A program made the position numbers and the translations under genes. From NCBI RefSeq assembly GCF_900156405.1, contig NZ_FTNN01000022.1:1-37155 (forward strand): a stretch of 37,155 bases of DNA. Direction: 5' to 3'. The notes below the pieces were generated by a model. That model was given only the letters and a program-made list of their open reading frames with translations. It was not told the DNA's origin and did no database searches. This document shows, one piece after another, positions 15,889 through 25,398 of this stretch; position 1 is the first letter of the stretch, and each line of letters opens with the position of its first letter. Source of the DNA: Shewanella morhuae (GTDB lineage Bacteria > Pseudomonadota > Gammaproteobacteria > Enterobacterales > Shewanellaceae).

Positions 15889-18594
15889 CTACTTATCACT
15901 GGGAGGCGTTAAATCCATGTGCATTTTGATTAAATGCTCCTCCATATCGAAGGTGACTTTAAAGCCTAAACTTTTAGCTAAACTTGCCATATTGCGATTT
16001 TCAAACATGGTAAACCCTGCAAGCACAGGAGTGTTATTGGCTTGATAATATTTAATTAGCTTTTCCAGTAATAACTTACCTAAACCTATACCTTGGTGAT
16101 CGCCGCGCACTGCCATGGCAAATTCGGCCTCTGTATTATCAGGATCAATTGAAGCGCGTACCGCGCCAAGCGTAATATCATCGCCATCAGGGCCTTTGGC
16201 GGTGGCGATAAAAGCCATTTCGCGGGCATAATCAATTTGGGTTAACACTGCCATTTCTTCATGGGTCATTTTTGAGCGCACGCCAAAATAACGCTTGTAT
16301 CTGTCTTCATCGGATAGCGAGTTGTCAAAGGCTAAATGCTTTGGTTCATCCTCCGGTAAAATCGGTCGCAGCATGACCTTAAGGCCATTTTTAAGCACCG
16401 CAAATTCCTCTAACTCTTTTGGATACGGCATGATGGCCATGCGAGTAGAGTTGTCAGCATTCGCCTCATGCAAACGGATATTGACATCAAGCAGGGTGAT
16501 GTTTTCACCTGCTGCTAACACAGGATTTAAATCTAACGAGGCGATTTCAGGACAATCGATAATGATGTGCGATATTTGCGTGAGCATTACGCACAGGGCA
16601 TTCATATCGAGCCCCAACGGTAAATGTCGGTCTTTTAATTTATGGGTCTTTAATGCTTGGATCACCATATACCGTGCCAGTGCCATATTCAGTGGTGGCA
16701 GTGCCACGGCGGCGTCATTAGTCGGATCCCATTCTGAGCCGCCTTCACCTAAACAAATCGCAGGGCCAAATACGGGATCGCTTATCACTGCCACACGAAT
16801 TTCTTGCGCGCCTGCGGTTAAGGCCATTTTCTGCACTATCATGCCTTCAATAATCGCCTCAGGATTGGCTTGATGCACCCTTTGGGTGATGGCATTTGCG
16901 GCGTGACGGATATCTTCGGCCGAGGTTAAATTGAGCATCACCCCGTGGACATCGGATTTATGCAAAATATTGGGGGACTGCACTTTTAAGGCTAAGGGAT
17001 AGCCCGCTTCGTTCGCAATGGCTACGGCTTCATCGGCATCTTTGACAAACCAAGTGTCGATAGTATTAAGCCCATAGGCCCGCAAAATAGGGCTGGCCTC
17101 GTGAGTTTCTAATACGGATTTACCTTTAGCTTGAGCCGCTTGCAGTAATTTGCGTGCCGTTTGGCTATCGGTAGGGATATTATCGGGAATCGATTGCGGT
17201 ACTTCTTGCAGCAGCTTTTGGTTGCGGCGGTATTCCACCATGTGCATAAAAGCACCGACAGCACCTTCGGGCGTACGATAGGTTGCAATGCCACCTTTGG
17301 TAAAGCGTTTACGAGCTTGATAAGCTGAATCTTCACCGCTCCAGTTAGTGAGAATATTTAAACGATTCTTTTTAGGATGCGCATGAATGGTGTTAATTAA
17401 TGCATCGGCTATTTCAACACTTTCACCCAATGCTGATGGAGAGTGCATCACTAAAATGGCATCTAATTCATTGCTATCCATCAAAATATTTAACGCTTTA
17501 GCATAACGTTCTGCGTTAGCATCGCCAATAATATCCAGTGGGTTTTGTTTTGACCATATATTGGGTAACACGCCATCAAGTAGTGCAATCGTGCCATCGG
17601 TAAGCTCGGCAAGTTTACCGCCGCGCATAATGAGCTCATCGACCGCAAGCACCGCTGGGCCGCCACCATTACTGATGATACCTAAACGCTCACCTTGCAG
17701 CGGATTAGAATGCGCGAGGCTTTCTACCGCAGCAAATAATTCAATTAAATCGTTAACCCGCAGCATACCAGCACGGCGAAACGCCGCTTCGTACACTGCA
17801 TCGTTTCCGCCCACGCCGCCTGTATGCAGTTTTGCCGCACGCGCACCCTCAGGGCTTCGGCCTGATTTAATCACTAAGATAGGTTTATTGCGTGAAGCTG
17901 CGCGCGCTGCAGAGAGAAAATGGCGCTTTTCATTGACTGAATCGATATAAAGCATAATCGCACTGGTACGGCTGTCGCGGCCAAGATAATCCAGTAACTC
18001 ATCAAAACTAATATCGGTAGCATCACCAAGGGAAATAAAAGAAGAAAAGCCAATGCCTTTATTATTTGCCCAATCAAGCACTGTGGTACAAATTGCCGCA
18101 GACTGTGACACAAAGGCGATTTTACCAGGAAGGGCACCTGCATGGGCTAAACTGGCGTTCAACCCCAGCGTTGGTAATAATATTCCTAAACTATTTGGTC
18201 CAAGAATCCGCATGCCATAACGTTTTGCATGTTGCATGGTCAGTTCAAGTAAGCTCACGCCTTCCTCATTAAATTCCTGCGCCATACCAGAGGCCATTAT
18301 AATGGCGACTTTACAGCCAAACTGAGCAAGGGTTTCAATAATGGCGGGCACACGGCAAGCACGAGTACAAATAACCGCTAAATCGGGCTTAATCGGTAAA
18401 GCCTGAATATTGGGATACGCGAGCACGCCCATCACCGCCCGATATTTAGGTGTGACTGGCATGATTGGCCCAGAAAATCCCGCGGATAGCAGGTTTTTCA
18501 TCAACACGTTACCAGCACGTTTTTCAGTATTGGATGCGCCAATAATGGCCACCGAAGTGGGTTTAAATAAGGAGTGTAACGTACGTTGGCTCAT
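15889..18594 (-). CDS. patZ: Protein lysine acetyltransferase PatZ/Pka type (acyl-CoA synthetase-GNAT fusion)
   Basis: A 901-aa enzyme that acetylates lysines of metabolic enzymes such as acetyl-CoA synthetase, using acetyl-CoA. From the N-terminus it has a CoA-binding Rossmann domain (SVAIIGAS), a ligase-CoA domain (GGGPAVLAVDELIMRGG), an ATP-grasp-like domain (EAGYPLALKVQSPNILHKSD and later SLDLNPVLA) and a C-terminal GNAT domain (about 740-895; AMAVRGDHQGIGLGKLLLEK holds the acetyl-CoA-binding loop). E. coli PatZ is 886 aa with the same order. I chose ATG 18594 because the product then begins MSQRTLHSLFKP, like PatZ; a GTG at 18621 would add nine residues. It is a single-gene unit converging on the Emr operon. 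Confidence 0.95.
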   Translation of the reverse strand: MSQRTLHSLFKPTSVAIIGASNTEKRAGNVLMKNLLSAGFSGPIMPVTPKYRAVMGVLAYPNIQALPIKPDLAVICTRACRVPAIIETLAQFGCKVAIIMASGMAQEFNEEGVSLLELTMQHAKRYGMRILGPNSLGILLPTLGLNASLAHAGALPGKIAFVSQSAAICTTVLDWANNKGIGFSSFISLGDATDISFDELLDYLGRDSRTSAIMLYIDSVNEKRHFLSAARAASRNKPILVIKSGRSPEGARAAKLHTGGVGGNDAVYEAAFRRAGMLRVNDLIELFAAVESLAHSNPLQGERLGIISNGGGPAVLAVDELIMRGGKLAELTDGTIALLDGVLPNIWSKQNPLDIIGDANAERYAKALNILMDSNELDAILVMHSPSALGESVEIADALINTIHAHPKKNRLNILTNWSGEDSAYQARKRFTKGGIATYRTPEGAVGAFMHMVEYRRNQKLLQEVPQSIPDNIPTDSQTARKLLQAAQAKGKSVLETHEASPILRAYGLNTIDTWFVKDADEAVAIANEAGYPLALKVQSPNILHKSDVHGVMLNLTSAEDIRHAANAITQRVHQANPEAIIEGMIVQKMALTAGAQEIRVAVISDPVFGPAICLGEGGSEWDPTNDAAVALPPLNMALARYMVIQALKTHKLKDRHLPLGLDMNALCVMLTQISHIIIDCPEIASLDLNPVLAAGENITLLDVNIRLHEANADNSTRMAIMPYPKELEEFAVLKNGLKVMLRPILPEDEPKHLAFDNSLSDEDRYKRYFGVRSKMTHEEMAVLTQIDYAREMAFIATAKGPDGDDITLGAVRASIDPDNTEAEFAMAVRGDHQGIGLGKLLLEKLIKYYQANNTPVLAGFTMFENRNMASLAKSLGFKVTFDMEEHLIKMHMDLTPPSDK

Positions 18595-18941
18595 AAGCGG
18601 TTCCATCCCAGTCAATGACACCGTCAGTGTAACCTAGGGGTTTAAGGACTGCACCGTTAAGTTTTTGTATTGGTGAGATATGTGAGTGGACTGCCGACGA
18701 TTTACTTTATCGGCAACAGGGCTTGGTCTAACGATAATCTTTCTCAGTGCGGTGTGGCTTTTTAATGCAATAGATAATGGCTTATCGAGCAGGACAAATT
18801 AAAGAAAACTATTATTGTTTGTAGGCCAAGCTATAGCAGGTTTATTGTTTTGCACTCAATAAAAAAGTCGCCATTGGATACCAATGACGACTCTTAAATG
18901 CAATAAAACGGTGCTAATCGATACGAGTTAGTCGAGCAATA
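18595..18941. other. Intergenic region between ybiT and patZ
   Basis: Carries the ybiT terminator (18861-18892) and presumably the patZ promoter. I see no gene and no convincing operator. Confidence 0.5.
18861..18892 (-). terminator. Rho-independent terminator of ybiT
   Basis: On the minus strand, AGTCGTCATTGG and CCAATGGCGACT pair with one mismatch around TAT and are followed by six Ts. It lies about 50 bases past the ybiT stop codon. Confidence 0.88.
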
Positions 18942-20552
18942 TTATGCGCTTTTTCTCGCTTCCATTTCAGCTTGGCTTGAAAGATATTCTTCGAAAGTGC
19001 CTTGGAAGTTTGTTATCTTTTTATCTTTAATATCAATGATGCGTGTTGCTAATGACGATACAAACTCTCGGTCATGACTAACAAATATCAAAGTGCCTTC
19101 AAAATCTTTCAAAGCATTATTCAATGCTTCAATCGCTTCCATATCCATGTGGTTGGTAGGCTCATCCATGATCAACACGTTGATGTCTTGCATCATTAAC
19201 TTGCCGAATAACAAGCGGTTTTTCTCACCACCTGAACAGTTACGGGCTTTTTTGTTGGCATCATCTTCGGTGAACAGCAAGCGACCTAACATGGCGCGCA
19301 CCATTAAATCGTTATGCTTAGGTAAGCGCCATTGGCTCATCCAATCCATCAGTGTGTAGTCATTATCAAACTCGCTGCTGCTGTCTTGTGGACAGTAACC
19401 GATGGATGCGTTTTCTGACCACTTGACCACGCCTTTGTTGTGCTCTAAATCGTTGACTAAGCAGCGTAAAAAGGTCGTTTTACCTACACCGTTTTCGCCG
19501 ATAATAGCCAGTTTAGCGCCAGCTTCGAGGATTAAATCACCGCCTTCGAATAACACTTCGCCATCAAATCCGTGGGCTAAATCTTCTAAAATCAATGCTT
19601 GGCGATGCATTTTTTTGCCAGCATCAAAGCGAATAGAAGGGTGGATACGGCTAGATGATTTCACATCATCCAGTTTAATTTTGTCCATCTTCTTGGCGCG
19701 TGAGCTAGCTTGTTTCGCTTTAGAAGCGTTAGCACCAAAGCGGTTAACGAAGTCTTGTAACTCTTCGATTTCAGCACTTTTCTTAGCATTGCCTGATAAT
19801 AATTGCTCACGGATCAAGGCTGATTGGGCGAGGAAGTATTCGTAGTTACCTGGGTAAATGCGCAGTTCACCGTAATCGATATCGGCCATGTGGGTGCAAA
19901 CGGCATTCAAAAAATGCCTATCATGGGAAATAATAATCATAGTGCATTTGCGTTTGTTCAACTCGGCTTCCAACCAGGTGATGGTATGGATATCCAAGTT
20001 GTTGGTCGGTTCGTCGAGTAGCAAAATATCTGGGTTAGCAAACAGTGCTTGTGCTAGCAAGACGCGTAATTTCCAACCCGGTGCGACTTGTTGCATTAAA
20101 CCGTAGTGGAAGGATTCTTCAATCCCCGCTTCGAGCAGAATTTCACCCGCGCGGCTTTCGGCGCTGTAACCATCCATTTCAGCAAATTCGCTTTCTAAAT
20201 CACCTACACGCATGCCATCGTCTTCTGTCATGTCAGGCTTGGCGTAAATTGCATCGCGTTCTTGTTTTACTTTCCATAGGGCAACATCACCCATGATCAC
20301 CGCATCAATGACACTGTATTGCTCAAACGCAAATTGATCTTGGCTCAGAGTACCGACTTTTAAACCGGGTGTGATGGACACATTACCTGAGGTTGGCGCT
20401 AAAGCACCGCTAAGGATCTTCATAAAGGTCGATTTGCCGCAGCCATTTGCGCCAATCAAACCATAACGGTGACCATTGCCAAATTTCGCTGAAATATTTT
20501 CAAACAATGGCTCTGGGCCAAACTGCATCGTGATGTTCGCGGTAGAGATCAA
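18942..20552 (-). CDS. ybiT: ABC-F protein YbiT
   Basis: A 536-aa soluble protein with two ABC ATPase domains and no membrane segments, of the ABC-F group that binds the ribosomal E site and relieves stalled translation. Domain 1 has Walker A GANGCGKS (34-41), Walker B LLLDEPTNNLD and an unusual signature region APGWKLR, a YbiT trait. A P-site tRNA interaction linker (about 240-310) follows. Domain 2 has GENGVGKTT, signature CSGGEK and Walker B VLIMDEPTNHMD. It starts at TTG 20552 with AGGAAA upstream; that start gives MISTANITMQFG, matching the E. coli YbiT N-terminus. Monocistronic, with its own terminator. Confidence 0.96.
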   Translation of the reverse strand: MISTANITMQFGPEPLFENISAKFGNGHRYGLIGANGCGKSTFMKILSGALAPTSGNVSITPGLKVGTLSQDQFAFEQYSVIDAVIMGDVALWKVKQERDAIYAKPDMTEDDGMRVGDLESEFAEMDGYSAESRAGEILLEAGIEESFHYGLMQQVAPGWKLRVLLAQALFANPDILLLDEPTNNLDIHTITWLEAELNKRKCTMIIISHDRHFLNAVCTHMADIDYGELRIYPGNYEYFLAQSALIREQLLSGNAKKSAEIEELQDFVNRFGANASKAKQASSRAKKMDKIKLDDVKSSSRIHPSIRFDAGKKMHRQALILEDLAHGFDGEVLFEGGDLILEAGAKLAIIGENGVGKTTFLRCLVNDLEHNKGVVKWSENASIGYCPQDSSSEFDNDYTLMDWMSQWRLPKHNDLMVRAMLGRLLFTEDDANKKARNCSGGEKNRLLFGKLMMQDINVLIMDEPTNHMDMEAIEALNNALKDFEGTLIFVSHDREFVSSLATRIIDIKDKKITNFQGTFEEYLSSQAEMEARKSA

Positions 20553-21091
20553 AGGAGCTTTCCTAGGTATTTGCTAACGGGGAGGGTGACAAACAAGCCT
20601 CAAAATGAAACATGCGCTTTGCCAACACCAGCCAAACATTAAGTTTGCGCTAAAGTTGGAATAATAAGGTCGCGGAGTATACAGACTAAGACCCAAAGAT
20701 GCGAGCAAGTATGTGAGCCATGCTATAAATCAGATGATGTAACTACTAATTAGGAAGGCGTTATAATGCACTTTGTCGCCGTGTTATCAGTGGGGGCGAT
20801 AATAAGATAGATGAGTGTTAAGCCTTTGGCACGATAGCAGTTACGCCAGCATATGCACTGTTAATGGTAAATTTTTTACGATAGTCGCTAGTCGTTTTAT
20901 GTGGATTAAATACGACTGTAGGCCTACTTAGCCCCATGCTCACGTAAATAAAAGGAGGCGTTTAGCGTATTTACCGTTATTATTCCTCCAGTTTTGCCCT
21001 GTTGGTCTAAAGGGCATTCACCTAATAGACAACATACTTACAGTAAACTAATACAGTAAAATCAGCCAATTGGGCTGAATTTGGAACTACC
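20553..21091. other. Intergenic region between divergent ybiT and the VF530-family gene
   Basis: No gene of ordinary length is visible. A 14-codon open frame (20766-20810, MHFVAVLSVGAIIR) has a strong AGGAAGG ribosome-binding site seven bases before its ATG and could be a leader peptide, but it has no partner gene. A short hairpin (TCAGCC-AATTG-GGCTGA) sits about 20 bases before the next gene, within its leader. Confidence 0.45.
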
Positions 21092-21673
21092 ATGATTGAA
21101 GAGCAACAAAATAATCCATTACACGGCCTTAAACTTGAGACCATGATCACCGAGTTAGTCGACTTTTATGGCTGGAAAATTTTATATGCAGCATTGAAAT
21201 TAGGCTGCTTTAATACCAATCCTACCGTTGAAGCGTGTATTACTTTCCTCAAAAAAACGGAGTGGGCGCGGGAGAAAGTTGAAAACTTTTACCTATATCG
21301 CTTTAAGCGTATGCCTAAGGCTATTGGTGAGCAGTTTGAGCTCAAGCCACGTGAAAGAGGATTTGCCGCGGGTTTAGCACCGCGTAAACCGATGGAATTG
21401 ACAATAGAATCCATCGCCCAAATGCAGGCCCAAGCCAGTGCAGAATACGAAGCAGGTAACAGGCATCCAAATTCGGCTAAAAAATCCATGGGTGGACGCG
21501 GCGTAAACTCAGGCGCACATCAACGTAACAAAAGCGCTTCTGGTTCCTCCTATGGCAGTTCAGATAACGGCTATACACAGCGTCGAGACAGGTCAGAGCC
21601 GAGAACAACGGAGCGCTCAGGGCCGAGTCCATCAACTGATGATAATGATCCATGGGGCACTAAACGTGGCTAG
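21092..21673 (+). CDS. VF530-family (DUF2132) protein with disordered tail
   Basis: A 193-aa protein. Residues 8-72 match the VF530 family: NPLHGLKLETMITELVDFYG, then KLGCFNTNPTVEACITFLKKTEWAREKVENFYLYRF. This small helical domain occurs in marine gammaproteobacteria and is thought to bind DNA. Typical VF530 proteins are near 80 aa; here about 110 residues rich in Gly, Ser, Asn and Arg extend the C-terminus, which looks unstructured and basic and may bind nucleic acid. It forms its own unit. Biological role is unknown. Confidence 0.88.
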   Translation: MIEEQQNNPLHGLKLETMITELVDFYGWKILYAALKLGCFNTNPTVEACITFLKKTEWAREKVENFYLYRFKRMPKAIGEQFELKPRERGFAAGLAPRKPMELTIESIAQMQAQASAEYEAGNRHPNSAKKSMGGRGVNSGAHQRNKSASGSSYGSSDNGYTQRRDRSEPRTTERSGPSPSTDDNDPWGTKRG

Positions 21674-22060
21674 GGTTGTGGTTGGCAATAATGTCACGCA
21701 GATAAGATACCATTGAGGCGCATCACACCAGTCAGTTAAACGTATTTATTGGCGGTAATTTGGGGCATTTCAGTATCGCCCCTGTATCTGTGCCGAGGTG
21801 TTAATCCTAGACTCTATTTTCTGTACCCACGTTAGCCGCAGGACAGAGCTAACGTGGTTTAAATTGAATATAAATTCATTCATTTGCATTTTGGTTAAAA
21901 AATTCTCGGGGTTATATTTTTAAAACTGCATATTTTAGAATAAGTATGTATACCTACTATCTTTGTAACATGTCTATTATGCCGTTGCTATTTCCTCTAA
22001 AATATCCCTGTAAACGCCATTGTTAATCATCCATTGTGCGCGACAAGCTCAAGGTAAGCC
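21674..22060. other. Intergenic region with a terminator-like hairpin
   Basis: A hairpin with perfect 10-base arms CCACGTTAGC and GCTAACGTGG lies at 21827-21857, followed by only three Ts, so it may end transcription of the upstream gene weakly. No gene is seen. Confidence 0.5.
21827..21860 (+). terminator. Probable terminator after the VF530-family gene
   Basis: Perfect 10-base stem with an 11-base loop and a short T-tail. It lies 150 bases past the stop codon, so confidence is moderate. Confidence 0.5.
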
Positions 22061-22846
22061 GTGTTAATCAATCAGCAATATACTCGCCACGGGCCAGATT
22101 ATCGATTTGGCGAACAGGTGACTTTTTTGGATATCAAACAGACCTTTGGTTTTAGCCATGTGCGCGTTGGCCGCTGGGTTACGCGGGAAGAATCGCGTAT
22201 TGCGGCGGATTTGGTGTTTGATTCGCTCGCCGATCTGGCGTTTATCTTAAAATTGCCGCCCTTGACTTTAGGGCTGCGGCAAACGGTGAGTTTGGCCTTT
22301 GGTCATGGTGGACAAAAGGGCGTGCAGGCCCATTATGCGCCCACGACTCGAGAGTTAGCGTTAGCTAAAAATGCGGGTGCAGGTGCATTAGCCCATGAGT
22401 TTTGGCATGCGTTTGACCATTACATTGCGGAAAAATCCTTCCAATCTTCAACTAAGCGCTTTCAATGTGCGAGCGATCTTTGGTTAGCCGATTTACCCAT
22501 TATCGAACATCCACTCAATACACGATTATCTGACATCTTTAAGGTGACATTTTTAACTGGCAATAACGATGAACCCCACGATTATGTGCGCCGAGCGATA
22601 GCATTAGACAAAAAATACCAGACGCAGTATTTCTCGCGCCCGACGGAGATGATGGCGCGGGCCTTTGAAGCATGTATTGAGTCTTATACTGAAATTTCAA
22701 ACCCCTATTTGGTGTCAGGTACGCGTTTTTCAGCATTAGCAAAGGAGGGCGCTTATCCAGATGAAAGCCACCGACAACGCATTTTTCAAGCATTAATCAA
22801 TTACTTTGAACCGTTAGGCATCGCACTAGGTAAAACATCGCAGTAA
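22061..22846 (+). CDS. LPD1-like / CLCA_X-family protein with HEFWH motif
   Basis: A 261-aa soluble protein. Residues 26-121 resemble the LPD1 domain (large polyvalent protein-associated domain 1): FGFSHVRVGRWV, DSLADLAFILKLPPLTL, VSLAFGHGG, AHYAP, then AGALAHEFWHAFDHY. The HEFWH at 112-116 fits the zinc-metallopeptidase HExxH pattern, and a downstream Glu in RPTEMMARAFEACIE (about 205-218) could be the third ligand. LPD1 is best known from very large phage or mobile-element polyproteins; here it is a compact stand-alone protein. Start is GTG 22061 with AAGG six bases upstream. It has no signal peptide, so it should act in the cytoplasm. Peptidase activity is inference. Confidence 0.82.
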   Translation: MLINQQYTRHGPDYRFGEQVTFLDIKQTFGFSHVRVGRWVTREESRIAADLVFDSLADLAFILKLPPLTLGLRQTVSLAFGHGGQKGVQAHYAPTTRELALAKNAGAGALAHEFWHAFDHYIAEKSFQSSTKRFQCASDLWLADLPIIEHPLNTRLSDIFKVTFLTGNNDEPHDYVRRAIALDKKYQTQYFSRPTEMMARAFEACIESYTEISNPYLVSGTRFSALAKEGAYPDESHRQRIFQALINYFEPLGIALGKTSQ

Positions 22847-23189
22847 TAATAACCTGATTCAATCGCTATCAATTCTACTGATTTGAAATAGCCTTAAAAT
22901 CTGTCTTTGGGCGCGTTAAATCCATATCTCTGCTTTAGCGTTTACCGTTGCGTAAATGCGAGTATTGCCAATGTGATTGAATATTGCGCAGGGTTTGATG
23001 TTAGCGTGAGCATAGGTTTTATAATGGCAAGGGACGAGATAGTGTCTATATAGGACTGAAGCTCGAGCTCAAAAAATTGATTATTTGGATCTTTGTCGGA
23101 TGATGTTCCATAGATGCTAGTTATGCATCATGGTGCCGCGCACTGTAAAGTTATGCGCGGCACCATGATAGTGATAACCAATAATTAGC
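22847..23189. other. Intergenic region between LPD1 gene and the first siderophore receptor
   Basis: Convergent-gene spacer. Apart from the long hairpin at 23127-23169 I see nothing recognisable. Confidence 0.5.
23127..23169. terminator. Long GC-rich hairpin, probable terminator of the receptor gene
   Basis: Perfect 16-base arms ATCATGGTGCCGCGCA and TGCGCGGCACCATGAT around an 11-base loop, just past the receptor stop codon on the minus strand. There is no T-run, so it might instead protect the 3' end of the mRNA. Confidence 0.55.
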
Positions 23190-25271
23190 TTAGAAATTGT
23201 AGCTCAGACTGAGCTCGATATTGCTAGGTTCGCCAAAGAAACCTTGATCGTAGAAATCGATACTTGAATAATACTTTTTATCAAACAAGTTACGAATATT
23301 CAGCCGCACGATTGCTGCGTCAGTGAGTTGATAACTGGCCATTAGGTTGGCAATAAAATAACTGTTTTGCTGTGAACGCTCACCGTTAGGACCTGCATTT
23401 TCTACATAAATCTGGCTCTGCCAGCTTATATTACCGCCGAGAGTGAAATCTTCCAATGCACCATTAAAATGATAGAGCGAAGATAAACGCACTAAGTTTT
23501 CAGGTAAATGGGTACTAAAAGCCGTGCCATCGGCTTTCTCAGACTCACTATAGGTGTAACTAAAATACAGATCCCAATCCTCCGTGGGTCTTCCGGTGAG
23601 TTCCATTTCAAAACCACGGTTACTGGTGCCATCCACTGCACGCATTGGGAAACTGCCATCGGGTAATGGGTCTTTATTGTTAGGATCTCTTTCTGCCACA
23701 TTTTCTTTTTGCACTTTAAATATAGCGATGCTGGCAGTGAGTTTTTCGTCGAAAAAGTCGGCCTTACTACCCAGCTCAATATTATTACCCGTTGTCGGAT
23801 CTAAGCGTTTGTTATTGACATCTTTTGCGTCTTGCGGCTGAAAAATCTCGGTGTAACTGGTATAAATAGACACGCTGTCAGTAATGTCGTACACCAATCC
23901 CGCATAAGGAGTGATAACGTCATTATGCTCATAGCCTGGATCGATTTTGTACTGGCTGATTCGACTGCCGAGCAGCAGCGTTAATTGGTCGTGCAGATTA
24001 AGTTGGGTGGCAATATAGGCGCCCTTTTGGATTTCTTCTGTTTTTTCTGTTGAGGGTGTAGAGGGATAATTAGGTTCTGTTATTGAGCCATCCCACTCAA
24101 AGAAATTACCTACGTTTAACGTATCTGTTGAGTAATAAGAATCAGCAGTCACATCTTGTTTTGAATATAACAAACCCGTTGTGAGTTGATGTTCTCGACC
24201 AAATAATTCAAATGGACCCGAAGCAAATAATCGCGCCGCATCTTGTTTACGAGAGGATTGATAAATCATCGGTGATGCCCCCATACCCAAGCCAGTAGTT
24301 TTATCGGGGGAGCCATACAAAAATAACAAATGGCCATCCATTTTATCTTCACGGTGCTCAATGTCGAATTTGAGTTCCCAGTCATTCTCAAAGCGATGAT
24401 CTACAGTAGAAAAAACGTTAGTGCCATGACGTTTCCAACTTGACCAAGTTGCGGCCGTTGTCGTCGAGCGGGGTAGATCATTAGCTAGACTGCCATCGGC
24501 ATAAAATAGTGGTAACGCACCCCAAGTGGAACCTTTCGGATCGCGATCACTGTGATCTGCTCCTACAGTCAATAATGTGTTGTCACCTAATCTGGCGGTA
24601 ACGACACCATAAACTTGTAGGTTTTCATCTTCTGCTAGATCGGTAAAACTGTTCGATTTTTCATAGGCTGCGGCAAATCGTGCTTGAACATCACTGTCTG
24701 CAGTGATGTCAACTGAGCTATCGCCCTCAACACGGTAACTGTCCCATGACCCCGCCTTTGCACTGAGGTAACCACCAGGGGGTGACTTTGGACGTTTACG
24801 GATAAGGTTAATGGCGGCTGAGGGTTCCCCGGCCCCCGTTAATAATCCCGTTGCTCCCCGAACCACTTCAACACGGTCGAATATGACGGTATCAGTTGAT
24901 GCATCATTGAAAAAACTGGAGTAATTAACCGGCACACCGTCAAATTGAAAGTTAGTGATGGGATTGCCACGGGCACTAAAGAAGTAACGATTAGTTTCTA
25001 CTTTTTGTGCTGAAATGCCCGGTGTTAAAAACATTAAGTCCGCAACATTATTAAGCGAAAAACTCTGAATAAACTCTTGATCTATAATAGTGACCGACTG
25101 TGGCGTTTCCCTGAGCGTCAAAGGTAAGCCGGTTGCTGTTGCCGCTTTATCTAAACGACTTCCTTTAATACTAATCACTTCAATATTGGTGTCTGGTTGA
25201 GTTTGTGCGGCGTACAAATTTGGCGTAAGCAACAGGCTCGAAATAAGCGTGGCTAGTAAGGTTTTATGCAT
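23190..25271 (-). CDS. TonB-dependent siderophore receptor 1
   Basis: A 693-aa outer-membrane receptor that imports a ferric siderophore with TonB energy. A signal peptide (MHKTLLATLISSLLLTPNLYA) precedes a probable TonB box near IEVISIKG, then the plug domain (ETPQSVTIIDQEFI; VEVVRGATGLLTGAGEPSAA) and a 22-strand barrel ending in LSLSYNF with a terminal aromatic. Ends such as YTEIFQPQDAKDVNN mark the TonB-siderophore receptor group with FoxA/FpvA. ATG 25271 was chosen because the signal peptide starts there and GGGA precedes it; the frame stays open to 25346. It is divergent from the PepSY gene, and a Fur-like box lies between them. It is a paralogue of the receptor at 27332. The ligand is unknown. 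Confidence 0.94.
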   Translation of the reverse strand: MHKTLLATLISSLLLTPNLYAAQTQPDTNIEVISIKGSRLDKAATATGLPLTLRETPQSVTIIDQEFIQSFSLNNVADLMFLTPGISAQKVETNRYFFSARGNPITNFQFDGVPVNYSSFFNDASTDTVIFDRVEVVRGATGLLTGAGEPSAAINLIRKRPKSPPGGYLSAKAGSWDSYRVEGDSSVDITADSDVQARFAAAYEKSNSFTDLAEDENLQVYGVVTARLGDNTLLTVGADHSDRDPKGSTWGALPLFYADGSLANDLPRSTTTAATWSSWKRHGTNVFSTVDHRFENDWELKFDIEHREDKMDGHLLFLYGSPDKTTGLGMGASPMIYQSSRKQDAARLFASGPFELFGREHQLTTGLLYSKQDVTADSYYSTDTLNVGNFFEWDGSITEPNYPSTPSTEKTEEIQKGAYIATQLNLHDQLTLLLGSRISQYKIDPGYEHNDVITPYAGLVYDITDSVSIYTSYTEIFQPQDAKDVNNKRLDPTTGNNIELGSKADFFDEKLTASIAIFKVQKENVAERDPNNKDPLPDGSFPMRAVDGTSNRGFEMELTGRPTEDWDLYFSYTYSESEKADGTAFSTHLPENLVRLSSLYHFNGALEDFTLGGNISWQSQIYVENAGPNGERSQQNSYFIANLMASYQLTDAAIVRLNIRNLFDKKYYSSIDFYDQGFFGEPSNIELSLSYNF

Positions 25272-25338
25272 CGTGATTCCCATCATCGTTTTTTGTGTTT
25301 GGGATTCTAATTGAAAATAATAACCAGTCCAGCGCGTT

Positions 25339-25357
25339 GATAACAATTCGCATTACC
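25339..25357. promoter_or_regulatory. Fur-box-like sequence between receptor 1 and the PepSY gene
   Basis: GATAACAATTCGCATTACC matches 13 of 19 positions of the classical Fur consensus by hand alignment. Its place between two divergent iron-uptake genes fits joint iron repression. Confidence 0.55.
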
Positions 25358-25398
25358 TTTACAATGCCAAGATTAAAGAAGTATTAGGAAAGTCACAA

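Noticed and set aside
17561..17950. Open frames opposite patZ and ybiT (for example 17561-17950 and 19402-19845)
   Set aside because: They are antisense shadows of strongly conserved genes, with low-complexity Ser/Pro/Arg content.
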